A DNA stretch of 64,000 nucleotides, from the NCBI RefSeq assembly GCF_000764305.2, contig NW_025936504.1, positions 372,001 to 436,000 of the forward strand. Reading direction: 5' to 3'. Positions 12,610 through 24,270 of this stretch are shown piece after piece. This DNA is from Hyalella azteca (Eukaryota > Arthropoda > Malacostraca > Amphipoda > Hyalellidae). The notes beneath the pieces were generated by a model. It worked only from the letters and a program-made list of their open reading frames with translations, did no database searches and was not told the DNA's origin. The translations under genes were made by a program, and so were the position numbers. The number at the start of each line of letters is the position of its first letter. The first letter of the stretch is position 1.

Positions 12610-12800
12610 ACAGGTTGTTGTGGGCTCGAACTCGCAACTCACCGATTCAAATTTTCTTTGCTTGATCGCCCGGCCTCCTTGCCGATTCTGACCAGAAACT
12701 GGCGCACGGAGCTGGGATCGAACCCGCATCTCTCTGCTCCAAACTTGGAACTCTGAACTTTAACCACTGGGCCTGATTACCATGCTAGTTGCCTAGTGTA
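12610..12800 (-). mobile_element. tRNA-derived SINE, possibly dimeric
   Basis: Read on the minus strand, the segment from about 12785 down to 12705 has a polymerase III A-box-like CAGGCCCAGTGGTTAAAG and, about 40 bases on, a B-box-like GGGTTCGATCCCAGC, the layout of a tRNA gene. A second B-box-like GAGTTCGAGCCC follows near 12640. No intact cloverleaf is visible, so this is a SINE or tRNA relic rather than a working tRNA gene. Boundaries are approximate. Confidence 0.6.
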
Positions 12801-13416
12801 CAAGGGTACTACTGCCTGCCTTCAGGGATTAATAGCAAGTAGCGTCTAGTAGCTACCCTACTTCCAGCTAGCAAATTTTTACGCGATATCAGTCAGGGAA
12901 AACTATACTTGTTTTTTAACAATATATGGAGTAGAATAAAATGACCGAGAGGTCAAACAAGCAAGTTCAGAGAGCGTACGGTTGTACGGTCCCCTTTGGT
13001 TGGAACTAATTTCTCTCATATGAGGTAGGTTACAGGTGGTGATGGCATTGCTTTGCTTGGGTGAGTTAACTTTGTTTTCCTTAACCGCGCGTTCGGAAAG
13101 TTCAATTTTGTGCTCGTATAGGAAGAAATATCTTATTTTGTCTAGAATATTTAAGAAATGTCTCGTCTCGAGTCATATAATATTTTACGTCTCGTATTTT
13201 TCAGAATTACCAGGACACGTCTGGTCCCAGTTCATACGTTTATTCCGGGACAAATTTTACACTTTCTCCCGTTATTTTTTTACCGTTAATTTCTCGTCTC
13301 GTCCCGGTCGTCATAGTTCATTTCGAGAAAATTATTCGGAAACGCAGGAGTCTAGAACAGAGTGCACTTGAATTTCTGTTTGCGGGAACACGGCGACTGA
13401 CACTGCTGCACGCGCT
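12801..13416. other. Gene-free stretch next to the satellite
   Basis: No zinc-finger (Cys-rich) exon continuing the helicase gene is visible on the minus strand. The segment around 13215-13310 (TCTCGTCTCGTCCCGG) has an inverted relative near 11970-12010, probably element ends. The 111-codon plus-strand frame has no recognisable motif. Confidence 0.4.
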
Positions 13417-16400
13417 TCACATGGCCGGTTGCACGAATGTCAGCATTCCGGGTCGCACGAATGTCAGCATTCCGGGTCGCACGAAAGTCAGCATTCCGGG
13501 TCGCATGAATGTCAGCTTTCCGGGTCGCAAGAATGTCAGCACTCCGGGTCGCATGAATGTCAGAGCAAGAATGTCAGCATTCCGAGGCGCACAACGCAAA
13601 TTGTCATCATTCCAGGTCGCACAAATACAAATGTCATCATCCCAGGTCGCACGAATGTCAGCATTTGGGGTCGCAAGAATGTCAGCATTCCGGGTCGCAA
13701 GAATGTCAGCATTCCGAGGCGCAAGAATGTCAGCATTCCGAGGCGCAAGAATGTCAGCATTCCGAGGCGCAAGAATGTCAGCATTCCCGGTCGTACGAAT
13801 GTCAGCATTCCCGGTCGTACGAATGTCAGCATTCCGGGTCGCAAGAATGTCAGCATTCCAGGTCGCACAAATACAAATGTCAGCATTCCAGGGCCGAGTG
13901 CAGCCGCATTCTGGACTCATGGTCCAGAAGTCTTCACCAGTCTTGACAGCAACCTTGCGATCAGGATGGCTCTGGCATTTGAGGACGAGCGCATCACCAA
14001 GGCCATCGATTTTCTTCAAGGCTTCTTCAATTTTCCTCCAAAGAGCAGAGCTCCGGCAAAGTTGCTGCATGTTGCCAATGATGAAGAGTCCGAGTTTGGC
14101 ACGCGACAGAGCGACGCACACACGGTTCGCGATCTTTAAGAAGCCAATGTTGCCCGAGTCGTTGCTGCGAACCATGGACAACAGAATGATGTCGTTCTCC
14201 TCGCCTTGGTAGTTGTCAACAGTGGAGACGCACATATTGTCGCAGGTAGGGCTGTAGTTCCTTTGCTCCTGTGTAAAAGTAGGCAAAATTAGTAGGAAGG
14301 CTCAGAGAAGTTGTGTGGAAATAGAGGAAATACACTCCTAAAAATCTAGCAATGCTTCTACCGAATCGTTTTCCCGAGTCCATATAATTGCCTCTCTTAT
14401 TATGAGGCAATTATATGGACTCTCTTAATTATGAGGCAAACCGATTATAACAGATGCCCATTATACAGGTATTAATTTCACTCCTGTTAACTGGTGAAAA
14501 CGTATTGTTACACCAAAAGCATAGAAGAGAAATATGTCACTTTCCCAAGATCTGAGTATGTTATTCAAAATTCATAAGTAAAAAAATTAAAAGTACAAAT
14601 TATCGAAGATGGAATTTAAAGAGAGTTATTCTATTAAATCTCATACAGGGGAGTTTGGCTAATTTCATATTGAATGTAAGTTTAGGGTAGGAATAAGGCC
14701 CTTCATTCTTTATCCAGCAGGAAGAACTGGCCGGAGTAGGGCGTGAGGACATCAGGGTCGTAGCCTCACTTACTTTACGCAGCAGGAAGAACTGGCCGGA
14801 GTAGGGCGTGAGGACAGTGATCTGCTCAGGGTCGTAGCCTTGCCGGACGAGGTAACGAGCCAGGCCCATTATGAACGCAGCTTCGTGAACGTTGCTGTGA
14901 CTGTTATTATCATCACCTTCCTGTGGACGGATATTGAACTGTTATCATTTTTTTAGGACACGATTGTTTATCTGCTGCAATCTCCAGTTTTCTAGGGTCA
15001 ATCTACCACCAGTGAGACCACGAAATCTACCCTATGATACGTAATTAATCAACAACGAGACCACCGCACGCGATCAAACATTTCAGGACGCATGTGGTCT
15101 ATACAAATTTTCATTATTGCATTTTCGAAACGTCGCAATCCATTGAAATGTCATTTGGTAACCTGCATTTTGATCTCCCGGCGACAGCAAGAAATTTTGT
15201 TCGACTCATTGAAAAAATAAATAAGAACATTATTAAAAATATATATATAGGTATATATAAGTATTTAAGACAAGGGTAAGCTTTTTATTAACAATTTTCT
15301 TATTGCTTTATCAATAAGCCGAAATTTCTTGCTGGTGGCGGAAGTCTCAAGATCATCGATGAACTCAACAGGCTCCGTGACGCCTTTGACATTAATGTCA
15401 AACCATGGAACTTTACGCAGCAAAGGCCCCAGCAAACGAGCAAGAGTTCTCCAGCAATCTGGTGTAATCTTTGAATTTTGCTTCAAAGAAGGTTGAGGAC
15501 TTCTTCATTATTTGGACTACATAAGAGTAATTGGAGTAACTGCTGCAACCATGAGCAGCCGTTTATCCTGCCACGTGAGACAAGCTCGTAACCAGACCAG
15601 GTCTCAAAGTATTACAATCGAGCAACTTCATCTCAATATTCGCGATGAATTCAACAGGCTCCGTGACACTCCTAACAACGCCAAACTAAACGAGACCGTC
15701 ACTCACACTGGGCTGGAGGAACCCAACAGCATCGTCTTCCAGGAGTGGCCCGACATCATCCGACCGACGATAGCTGAAGCCCTCGTCTCTACGGAATGGA
15801 CTCCAGCTATCCAACTCATAACTACCGGATTTTCTAAGCTTTGAGATCGTTTCACAATTATTTTCACGGCTCCAAATTTTCGTGTTGTATCATTTACATA
15901 TATCATGTTCTTATTTCCAGCAAAATTTCTGAATTCAATGCTTTCTATATAACTCGAAAATTAATGTTGTTGCGTTCTAAATGTCGTTAATAAATTAAAA
16001 TTACTTCTTAATACCTACATTTTGATCAGCCAACGTCATTTGAATAATTATTCGACCCTAAAAATTTCAATCCATCAATTCTGTGGTCATTAACCGCCAT
16101 AGTTAAAACAAGCTAATTCTGCCTTCTAATACTAATCTATTTATAAATAATCCCAACGAATTAATTAGGATTGAATTTTGGAATCCAATTGAGGTCTTAA
16201 ACTCTACACTAAGATTGTGCTACGAACTTCTTGCTCCTTCTCGAGGTGAGACACGAAGAAGACGCTCCTCTCGACACCCCGGATGTGATCTCGGCCTTGC
16301 ACTGATGGATGATCCTCGAGTTCCGGGTAGATGGCAGGGACCAGGAGAGATGAAATCTCAGGACGCATGCGGTGCTGATACTGCAGGGTATCGTACCTTA

Positions 16401-19400
16401 TGTAACAAATTCTAATTAGGTCACAGTTACTCACAATCAATCTATAGATTGAATTGATTGATACAGCCAAATGAACCAACAGTTCAGTTTGTAATACTGT
16501 CATAGAAGAAAATTGCCTTACAGTATCATATAAATTGCATTTCATCCCAGAAAATTGCCAGGATTTCTTGAAAGAAACAGAAATATTCATAATAAAGCTA
16601 GCACGCACGCGACTCCGTTGTTGATCATCCGCTCGAAGAGCGACGTGTCGAGCCCGTAGTCCGTGGCGAGCTGGTGAACTGCAGGGCTTGGCTTCAGCTG
16701 CTGATGGTCACCTGCACAGTTCTATAAGAAATTATGTATTGAATTGAGCGAGACCTTGTAGAATAAGTTTAGTTTTAAGTTGATTTCTAGATAGCTAGGA
16801 ACCATTAAAAACAAGAGGATTTTGGAGGCGTGAGCGATTGGTGATACCTAAGTGTTCTGGACTGTTGATTTCTTTATCAACTTTCGAGTGCAATATCATC
16901 CTATCTCTTACTAATTAACTTGAATTAATGCATGACATGGGCCCTTTTGGCATTTAATGCATGCAACGTTACCTCTTTGGTTTGGCCCAACAATTTAAAG
17001 TCGTCTTTGACGCATTANATTGAGACTAGCCACCGGCTGCCTCAAAATGGCCCCGATCTCCCACCTTCACCAGGAGACTGGCGTCCTCCCATTAGCCGCG
17101 CATCTGGACCTGGCTTGTGCCCAGTTCCTCGCCAGCGCCCTCCAGCCCTCTCATACCTCATTCCGTAGCGTTTCTGCCCCCCGGGTGACCGCCCCATGAA
17201 AGCCTCCATCCAGTCGAGGTTCGGTCATCTGGTCACACCTTTCTTGGATAATGGCATGATGCCCATGGGTGCCTACGGAGAGACCAAGCGGGCCCTCCGC
17301 AGGGAGATCGCCTCCCGCGTTACGGCGACTGACGCCATAAACGCCGTACTCGCAGCCCCGCCACCGCCGATTGCATCAGTGGAGACCTCACTCCCTCGCC
17401 CCTACCGCTCAGCGCTATCCCAGCTCCGCTCGGGATACTGCAGCTCCCTGGCGTCCTATTCCGCCAGGATCGGACGCTCCCCTAGCTCCGCTTGCCCGGA
17501 GTGCGGGGATCCCCTCCAGTCGGTCCAGCATCTCTTCGTCTGCCCCACCTTCCCCACGTCTCTCAGCGTCTCCTCACTGTGGGACAACCCCGCGGAGGCA
17601 GCGGCTTTCCTGGCCACCCTCCCTGCCTTCGCCCATCTCCCCCCTCTTCCGGTGCCAGCCCCCCGCCCACCACCAGAGCCTCCCCCCCGGCGAGCGTGAT
17701 GGTCGCAACAAACAACAACAACAGTTCTTCATTGCAGCCTAAAATTTTTCAAGTACCGTAATCAAAATTTGAGAATTGAAAAAATAGAGAAATGTGGGAT
17801 GCATCAGTGTATTTCGTGAGCGAGGAATAATGAGAAATGCCTAGCGGTTCTTTTAAGCATCAAAATATCCTTCCTGCAAGTACAATTCTGTTTATCAGAG
17901 AAAGAGAGAGGACACAAATGCTGGTACTATTCAACATGCCGAACTATTGGACTCCCAACTTATACACTTGTTTAAGCAGCTACCGCTTCCAAGCTCTGTG
18001 GACAAATGGCCGAAATAATCAAACTTGAATTTAAATAAACAATTCAGCCAAAATAATTCTTCATAATCTCACCGATCATTATGAGATGCTCGCAGTTGGC
18101 GTTGAGAGATGCCACGACATGGGCCTCTAATATCTCGGCAGCCTCTTCAATGATCACTGAAATGAACACAAAATATACATCGCAGTTATTATCACTATTC
18201 ACTAGCGTGGTCGAAACAGAATAAGCATATCAAATCTCTGGGACGAAGTGATATTAAATTGGTACAGAATATAGAACTAATAAGGATGTAATCCAGTATA
18301 CGGTACAGCAAAACGTCGAAATTGAATTCCTGCTCAACACATAGAAGATAGAACACTCATTCTATAGCAAAGCGAGCTTTTAATCTGCAGATCTATTTCC
18401 ATGTTGTCTACAGTTAACAAAATAGTACCCTACATTTAGTACCCACAGTTCCTAGACGACGTTCTTTTATTAATGTTGATATTGATCAATGTCCAATCCG
18501 ACTAATATCAAGATTTTTAGCCACTCGAATTGAGTCATTTTTTTTAATTAAGGTGCAACGTAGTCAATCTTTTTATCCCCACGAGATTTTCTCGTTCGAC
18601 GCTTAACTAAAGTGAATTTGACCCTGCTCATGGACCATCAGGCCTGACCCCCCAAAAAACATATGACAGGCCTGACCCCCTAAAAAACATATGACTTAAC
18701 TCAAAGTAATACCGGACATTAGACCAAGATGCTTCATTTGAAGAAGTAATGAGTCTCATGCAAGGCACTCTAACCTAATTTCATCCCCTTACTTTAGAGT
18801 GTCCATCAATATATCTCAATAGAAATATTCCCTTGACACTGCGACGACAATAGTAACGCAGACGCTGCCTATGTAACTCCTTACATTGAATGGTACTCAA
18901 AGCAAGACTTTATCATAATGCAGAATATCATGATTATGCGATCGCAAGTGCCAAAGTCTTTGCTACGGGAGGTATAGATAAAGCAAAAATATAGCACCTC
19001 ATATCAGAACATTGCATCTATGGCGTTACTTGAGAAAACATAAAAATTTCGGTAACAAGGGACAGCTGTTTCTCAAGTAGAACATTTATCTTGGCTGAAC
19101 GTAACACGATTTAAATCAGTTACATTAAAGTTATTATAATTTCGGTCAGAGCTTGAAGATAAACCATAATATTAGGCGAAGACAAAATTATTAAAATATT
19201 CATAGTTTGAGACTCGCCTATCCTGGGCTTGAGTTCCTGGATGAAGTCCTGGAACTGCGCAGCTCCCGTGGTGGTGAGGCCCACAACGTCCGCCTGACGC
19301 GCCACGTACAGATACTCGGAGTTCTTCACCTCATACGTCCTTTCCCTGAGCCTCTGTATGTTCTCCTCGTGAGTGCGGATGAACTCGTGAGTACGGATGA

Positions 19401-21732
19401 ACTCAAAAGTAGGCATGGTCTCGCGCATTGGCAGCTGAGCTTCTAGTTGCAGCTGAGCTTCTATCTTTTTCAGCTGAGCATATTGACTACTAAACTCAGT
19501 TTCGGCGTCATTTAATCTTTTCCGTATTTCATAGCTAGCCTTGCGGAGGGTTGAAGGAAGTTGCCGTTGTTTTTTCAAGGAACTAACAAACTGGTTGATT
19601 TGGTATCTCTTGATTATTTCACTATTGCTTCTGCTTCCGATTCGGACTACTCTTCGAGTGAATTTGAGCATGCCTTCCAAAAACTGATCCAACGCATGGT
19701 TTTTCTGGCAAATGACGAGAATGGGCGATGTCACGTCTACATCAACTGTTTCTACCAACCTGTCTTCTTGATGCCAAGGAAGAGGTCGAATTTCGTTTTC
19801 CTTCCTAGACCATGCCTGCGAATTGTGGAGCAGAACTTGAGCGATTTTCAGACCTAAATAAGTTTTGCCAGTTCCTGGTGGGCCTTGAATCACAACCAGC
19901 CGCTTTGTGAGCGCCGAGTGCAGTGCTTGACGTTGGGGTGGGTCGAGACCCAAGACGGAGCATGTCGGCCACTTTTCTATCTCAGCGTTCCTTATGGGAA
20001 TGGACTGAAGATCTCGGCAATTATTAGGTGGTTCTGTGGTATCACACATTGGAAAAATGTTGCAAGCTTCGGCACGAGCTTTCATGTAATTGGTTTGCAA
20101 AACCACACGCAGATCGTAATGCACATTGGCTCTGTTTAGCACATACTGAGGAGGTTGAACAGCTTTCTTAGCGAAGACAATGTGCTCGACAAGCGGGAAG
20201 GTATTTTTGTCCTTGGATTGAAGAGCTCTCAGGACGTGATTGTACGGGGTGAAGAAAGTCCTTGACTCAACAGCTGTGTACTCAAGACTGGCGTCCAGTT
20301 TAGACACTGAAAGCAGCTTTATGCCAACTAGTCCCTTCTTCAGTTTGTCAGGGTCATGGCTTGCAACAGTTGCCCGAAAATAAGAGGTAAAATTATCCGC
20401 ACTGAAGCACATGATGTTGCCAAACAGCAGTTGCTTTGAGGATTCATCTTTAAAATTCTTTGGCAAATTTAGCTTCACTAAATGCACAAGATGACCATTC
20501 ACAACTTCGGCGTCCTGAAATTTTACTTTCAGATACACACGGACATCTTTTACGTCTTTTGAACCACATTTTACTTGGCCAATGCCATTACGCAGAGGGC
20601 GAATAAAGTCTTCACGCAGAAGCCTAAAATGCACATCGAGGTAATGGTGCACTCCTCTGTAGGCCCCCTTTGTAATGTTTCTCCTTATGAAAGGAGCCTT
20701 AACCTGCAGTAGTTCATTGTCAGTAGGTTCAATAGGGATGTCGCGATAGTCGTCATCAGGTTCCAAGTCGTCGAGGTCTGCAAGTGTTGCAACAGTTGTT
20801 CCAACAGGGAAATTTCTCTTTGAGTTATGGGCTGTATTATATTGTTTTCCTTTACCACGTTTGACGTTGTTTTGTCTCTCACGTTTGCGAGGGTGCCCTC
20901 TGAAAAGCGCAGTCAATGAAACATGGTTGTGAATTAGGAAGTTTAAATTCATTTTAGCAAGTCAGATTTGAGTGATTGTGAAACATACAAAAAGTGCTTT
21001 AATGACAGACATCTGATTAGGAAAAAATATCAAAGTTTTTATTAATTAAGGTTATTATTAATTGGCAATGAGGCTCAGGATTTGAATGGTAATCCAGTAA
21101 CTTGCGTCAAAATTGAAAACGATCTAGATACTAATTATTCATGTATATATATAAACCTTGTCAGAATGCACACACTGCAAATAAAATTTATAGTTATCAA
21201 AATGTCACACAAGCTGAAATTACATATAAATAAACTATTTATTTTACATGAAGAAATAATAAATGAACTCACCAATTTAAAACACAAATTGATTCTAAAA
21301 ATATAATTTAAATTACTGTAAATTTAACGGAGTCAAGTAGGTACCGTATATACAGTATATAATAGATATGTACCAGATAATATAGTATTTCAAGTGAACA
21401 TGGATTAAAAAACAGTGGAGCTATGAACAATAACACCAACATATACTTGATGCTTGTTCTATTATGAACACAATAAAGGAGACAACTTTTCGAAATTTTT
21501 GGCACCTCTCTCTAAATTCATGTTGGTTCCAGTTGCCTCTTCTCCAAGTTTAGCTTCTACACGGACCAATCTGACAGCATTAGGACATAAAGCCATTAGA
21601 CAGATCAACCCGCTTTCTCTAGAAACACCTTACCTTTTGTTTTGATGACTGCTAGGCGCACCATAGTCATTGTAGTTTTGCACATTTCTGTGGTTCCATT
21701 GGCTGTGTCCATGATATCCAAAACGCCCACGA
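13417..21732 (-). CDS. ZNFX1-like SF1 helicase, partial, zinc-finger region missing
   Basis: NFX1-type zinc-finger-containing protein 1 is a UPF1-like superfamily 1 RNA helicase linked to antiviral sensing in animals and to small-RNA inheritance in nematodes. Coding exons read here: 21634-21732 (Arg/Gly/His/Asn-rich), 19218-20899, 18073-18156, 16609-16711, 16228-16396, 14774-14920, and 14268 down to about 13892 or to the stop at 13417. All phases agree. Motif I GPPGTGKT, Ia CQKNHALDQ, II IIEEAAE, III GDHQQLKP, QHRMRPE, IV TPYSGQ, V VDNYQGEENDIILLS and VI VALSRAK follow in order. The N-terminal start lies upstream of 21732 and was not found. After PECGCTRP the Cys-rich NFX1 fingers expected in the family are replaced by minisatellite. 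One donor is GC (19217-19216). The large exon also has small in-frame duplications (EFIRTH twice, QLEAQL twice). It may be a truncated gene, a pseudogene or an assembly break; identity is secure. Confidence 0.9.
13421..13891. repeat. 24-bp minisatellite in the helicase exon
   Basis: About 19 copies of a 24-base unit (minus strand GCTGACATTCTTGCG then ACCCGGAAT; plus strand GAATGTCAGCATTCCGGGTCGCAA), with a few 30-base variants carrying an extra ATACAA. Eight-codon periodicity keeps several frames open on both strands. In the helicase frame it reads NADILAPR repeated. It begins exactly where homology to ZNFX1 stops, at the codon after CGCTRP. Confidence 0.92.
14376..14422. repeat. Intronic 19-bp perfect hairpin
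   Basis: GAGTCCATATAATTGCCTC and its exact reverse complement are separated by 9 bases, within a helicase intron. A further partial copy (ATGAGGCAA) follows. It is probably a MITE remnant. Confidence 0.7.
14718..14816 (-). repeat. Partial exon duplication next to a splice donor
   Basis: The 3' part of helicase exon 14774-14920 (the segment coding VLTPYSGQFFLL) is repeated just past its GTAAGT donor. The intronic copy at about 14718-14752 continues into GGATAAAGAATG instead of the donor. It is a local tandem duplication of about 60 bases. The downstream copy is out of frame and probably not used. Confidence 0.75.
15265..15906 (-). other. Two related unidentified ORF fragments in a helicase intron
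   Basis: The minus frame 15265-15486 (73 codons) contains KGVTEPVEFIDDLE. About 250 bases upstream on the same strand another frame contains RSVTEPVEFIANIE. The shared VTEPVEFI block (DNA GGCTCCGTGAC on plus, near 15371 and 15658) suggests two diverged copies of one coding segment. I do not recognise the family. They could be relics of an unknown gene or element, or alternative exons; neither has clear splice signals. Confidence 0.3.
17020..17724 (+). pseudogene. 5'-truncated non-LTR retrotransposon in a helicase intron
   Basis: The C-terminal third of the same non-LTR family as at 9.5-10.9 kb, inserted antisense in the intron between helicase exons 18073-18156 and 16609-16711. It reads LHQETGVLPLAAHLDLA and FLASALQPSHTSF, then a single TGA near 17197. 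A 167-codon open frame follows, with LPRPYRSALSQLRSGYCSSL, a zinc knuckle CPEC...QHLFVC (C-x2-C-x8-H-x3-C) and SLWDNPAEAAAFLATLP. The stop is at 17697-17699, followed by an (AAC)n tail typical of non-LTR insertion. It is GC-rich compared with its flanks and less decayed than the other copy, hence younger. An N at 17019 sits at its 5' edge. Confidence 0.88.
18640..18695. repeat. 28-bp tandem duplication
   Basis: The unit AGGCCTGACCCCC(C/T)AAAAAA followed by CATATGAC occurs twice in succession within the large helicase intron. It is a simple local duplication without visible function. Confidence 0.8.
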
Positions 21733-22224
21733 CTGTAATTGGTGCATTATAGTTGAAAATACTAAGCAATGCACAGCATTAGTTTACAACAAGCAGGTAT
21801 TAGCACAAAATAGATTGATTGGTGTAGCTACACAACAATCAATATTTGATGCACAGACAATGATATAAAATAGATGGCCACAAGAATACCTATTTCATCA
21901 AAGGCTTTAGGATGGCTAATATCACCTGGGACTCGAAATTGGTTGCTCTGGTACTAACCAATTAAGTCTGTAATCAAAATGTATCACATACAGTGAAACC
22001 TTTAAAAAAGATTAGGTACCTATAACACACAAAAATTACAGTATTTCTGAATGAATTGCAAATCAACCAGAACCAATATTGAAGAACAAAAGTGAGCTAA
22101 AAAAAACTATACACTCATTTCATGAGATAGATGAGATATGTAGATCAGTGACAAGAGGAAGATTACTGCTGAAAAATATGGGGTCTGAGATATAAAACAT
22201 AGCTTCTGAGTCAATTTGGCTATT

Positions 22225-23487
22225 TTAATGCAAATAGCATGACACTTGAATGAGATTACTTGTCCATGATTCAGATTCATAAAATAGGAAGAAAAATATT
22301 CCAATCAAGACAATCACACCCAAATAATATTTCCTAGTTAGCAACCCATGATTTGGTCCTCTTGCTGCAGTGTTGATGGATCCCTGACGAGTTTTAGATC
22401 TTGCCCCTTGTTGAGGAGCTGTACGGCTGCTTCTGCCATGATCTCTCTGTCTTGCCTCTGCAGCATCTTGTCTGCTACTGACCAATCCATCTTCTAATTT
22501 GAGTAAAAAGAAACATAATACACCAGCAAAGATGGGACCAGCAATCATAATATCAGAATCAGAGTCATAATCAGTGGGAACAACAGGACAAGATGGAATA
22601 CTCTGGAAACATGGATGTTCACGAAGGTATGCAGGTGGCTCATGGAAAGCCTTGACTTGTCGGTAGTGGACCGACTTCTGCAAGACAGAACCATCTTCTG
22701 CCTGCTTCTCAACCACGTATGTCACACCATTGTCATGAACTTTCGCCAGACGATAAGGGCCCGAAAACCTGGGTTTCAACTTGTTCACTGTGAGATTGCC
22801 TGGTTGCTGTACTTTTAGCATCACTCGTTGATCAACAACAAAAGGTTCAAAACGAGGGTGACCTGGTTTCCAGATATCCCTGGTATCATTGGTAACAAGA
22901 GGTCTGGATTTCACGTCATGTGCTTTAGATAACAAATACTCAGCTGGTGACAACCTAGTTCACAATGCAGTGTGTTATTATACACCATTACAGCATGAGG
23001 GAGATGTAAATCCCACTGCTTACCATCTGGAACCAGCCCTCTCAGCATTTCAGCTATGGTCCGATTTGCACGTTCAATTCCGCCATTTGAAGCAGGGCAA
23101 TATGGCGTTGAGTACGTGTGTTTCACAGAAAACTTCACAAGAACATCATTGAAACTAGCACAACGAAACTCGGGACCGTTGTCTGAGAGGAGTCTGACAG
23201 GACAACGTGGAAGAACAGGTAAGACATTAAACTCCAACGCATGTGCAACAGTGAGACCCTTCTTATCCTTCAATGGAACCGCAACCAACCATTTCGAATT
23301 CTGATCAACAACCATCAACACAGACACAAAACCTCTAGACGACCGTGGAAACTCGATCAAATCGACAGAAACCAAATCAAAGGGACAAGAAGTGCTCAAC
23401 TTGAGCATTGGAGGTGCAACTGTTTGGTGCGAAATCTTGAACATCTGACATCTGAGACAGGATGAGCACACATCACGTGCAACTCTC
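22225..23487 (-). pseudogene. Ty3/gypsy-type integrase core and C-terminus, frameshifted
   Basis: The frame 22911-23480 carries the zinc-domain cysteines (CSSCLRC) and the integrase core. First Asp is in SVDLIEF, second in LLSDNGPEF, and Glu in GGIERAN, with exactly 35 residues between the second Asp and Glu (D35E). A frameshift near 22955 moves to the frame 22225-22953, which has SPAEYLLSKAHDVKSRPL and then a gypsy-type C-terminal domain (KPRFSGPYRLAKV, SVHYRQVKAF). The last 120 residues contain two strongly hydrophobic stretches (around IMIAGPIFAGVLCFFLL and YYLGVIVLIGIFFFLFY) that could be membrane segments, unusual for an integrase tail. Two frame breaks in the pol region show that the copy is inactive. 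Confidence 0.85.
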
Positions 23488-24270
23488 TCAACATCTGGAT
23501 GCCATACCTACTTGAGCAGCCAAGATCTGCACAAGTTTATGTCGACCAATATGTGCCATGTGTTCATGAACAGTGTAAGCAATTTCAACCAAAAAGTGAA
23601 CCGTGATAACTGGAACTGATCTTTCACCAACTGTGCACCACAACAGATCGTTCAAGAACACTAAGCGGGAGAAAAACCGGCTGAACCTCTGCAACATTGG
23701 CTCTTGCCAATGCCTTGGATCCTCCTTCATAACAACCTTCTCAGCAAGAGTCTGCAAGGTCAAATCACCTGCCTGCAATGCTGCTATGTCAGTTTCAGCA
23801 ACGATCAAGGGTTGTAACTTAGGGTCAGCAACAGAAGAGTCATGTATCTCATGTGCAAAACACAGCTGAACCGGAGCAGAGTATGCTTCTTGAGGCCGGA
23901 AAGGACAGAAAAAGGCTTCATCTTCTAGCTTAAATGACATAGTTCGGTTTGCAAAGTCCAGCTTCACACCATATGACCGAATAAAGTTTGCTCCCAACAC
24001 AACACAAAACGGCAGCCTATCACAAGCTATCACCGCAAACGGAAAAGGCTCAGTAAACTCATGATCAAGTATCTTGAATCTTAGCAAGACAACACCCTTT
24101 ACACCTGTGATATCTTCTCCAACTCCACTCAAAGTCAGACCTGACGTGTCAGAGTCTGAATCAAGTTTCATTTCATCTGGTAATGAGCGTAAAACATCTT
24201 CCCGAATCACAGAAACCTGAGCTCCTGTATCAACCAATGCACAAAGATGGACAGAACCGAATTACACCAC
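23488..24270 (-). pseudogene. Retropepsin joined directly to integrase zinc domain
   Basis: The frame opens with LVDTGAQVSVI, the retroviral-type aspartic protease D-T-G active site, and ends the protease with LGANFIRSYGVKLDF about 100 residues on. After a linker, the same frame runs into an integrase N-terminal zinc-binding domain (LLWCTV..., then HEHMAHIGRHKL). There is no reverse transcriptase or RNase H between them, although Ty3/gypsy elements carry both at this place. A small insertion near 23508 shifts the frame just before the second zinc-binding pair, and a stop precedes the protease at about 24260. A short unrecognised frame (MAEESRSV start, 24824) lies upstream; it is too short for a normal gag. 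Confidence 0.8.

Noticed and set aside
12705..12785. Functional tRNA gene
   Set aside because: A and B boxes are recognisable but no clean acceptor stem or anticodon arm can be paired by eye; a SINE is more likely.
13421..14212. Long plus-strand ORFs (263, 236 and 129 codons) opposite the helicase exon
   Set aside because: They exist only because the 24-bp repeat is a multiple of three and stays open in many frames. The helicase homology is on the minus strand.
16600..16620. Alternative helicase donor after the TGC codon (GTGCTA)
   Set aside because: It breaks the phase with the next exon; the donor GTGCGT at 16608 joins in frame to give VAYDTLQYQHRMRPE with normal spacing.
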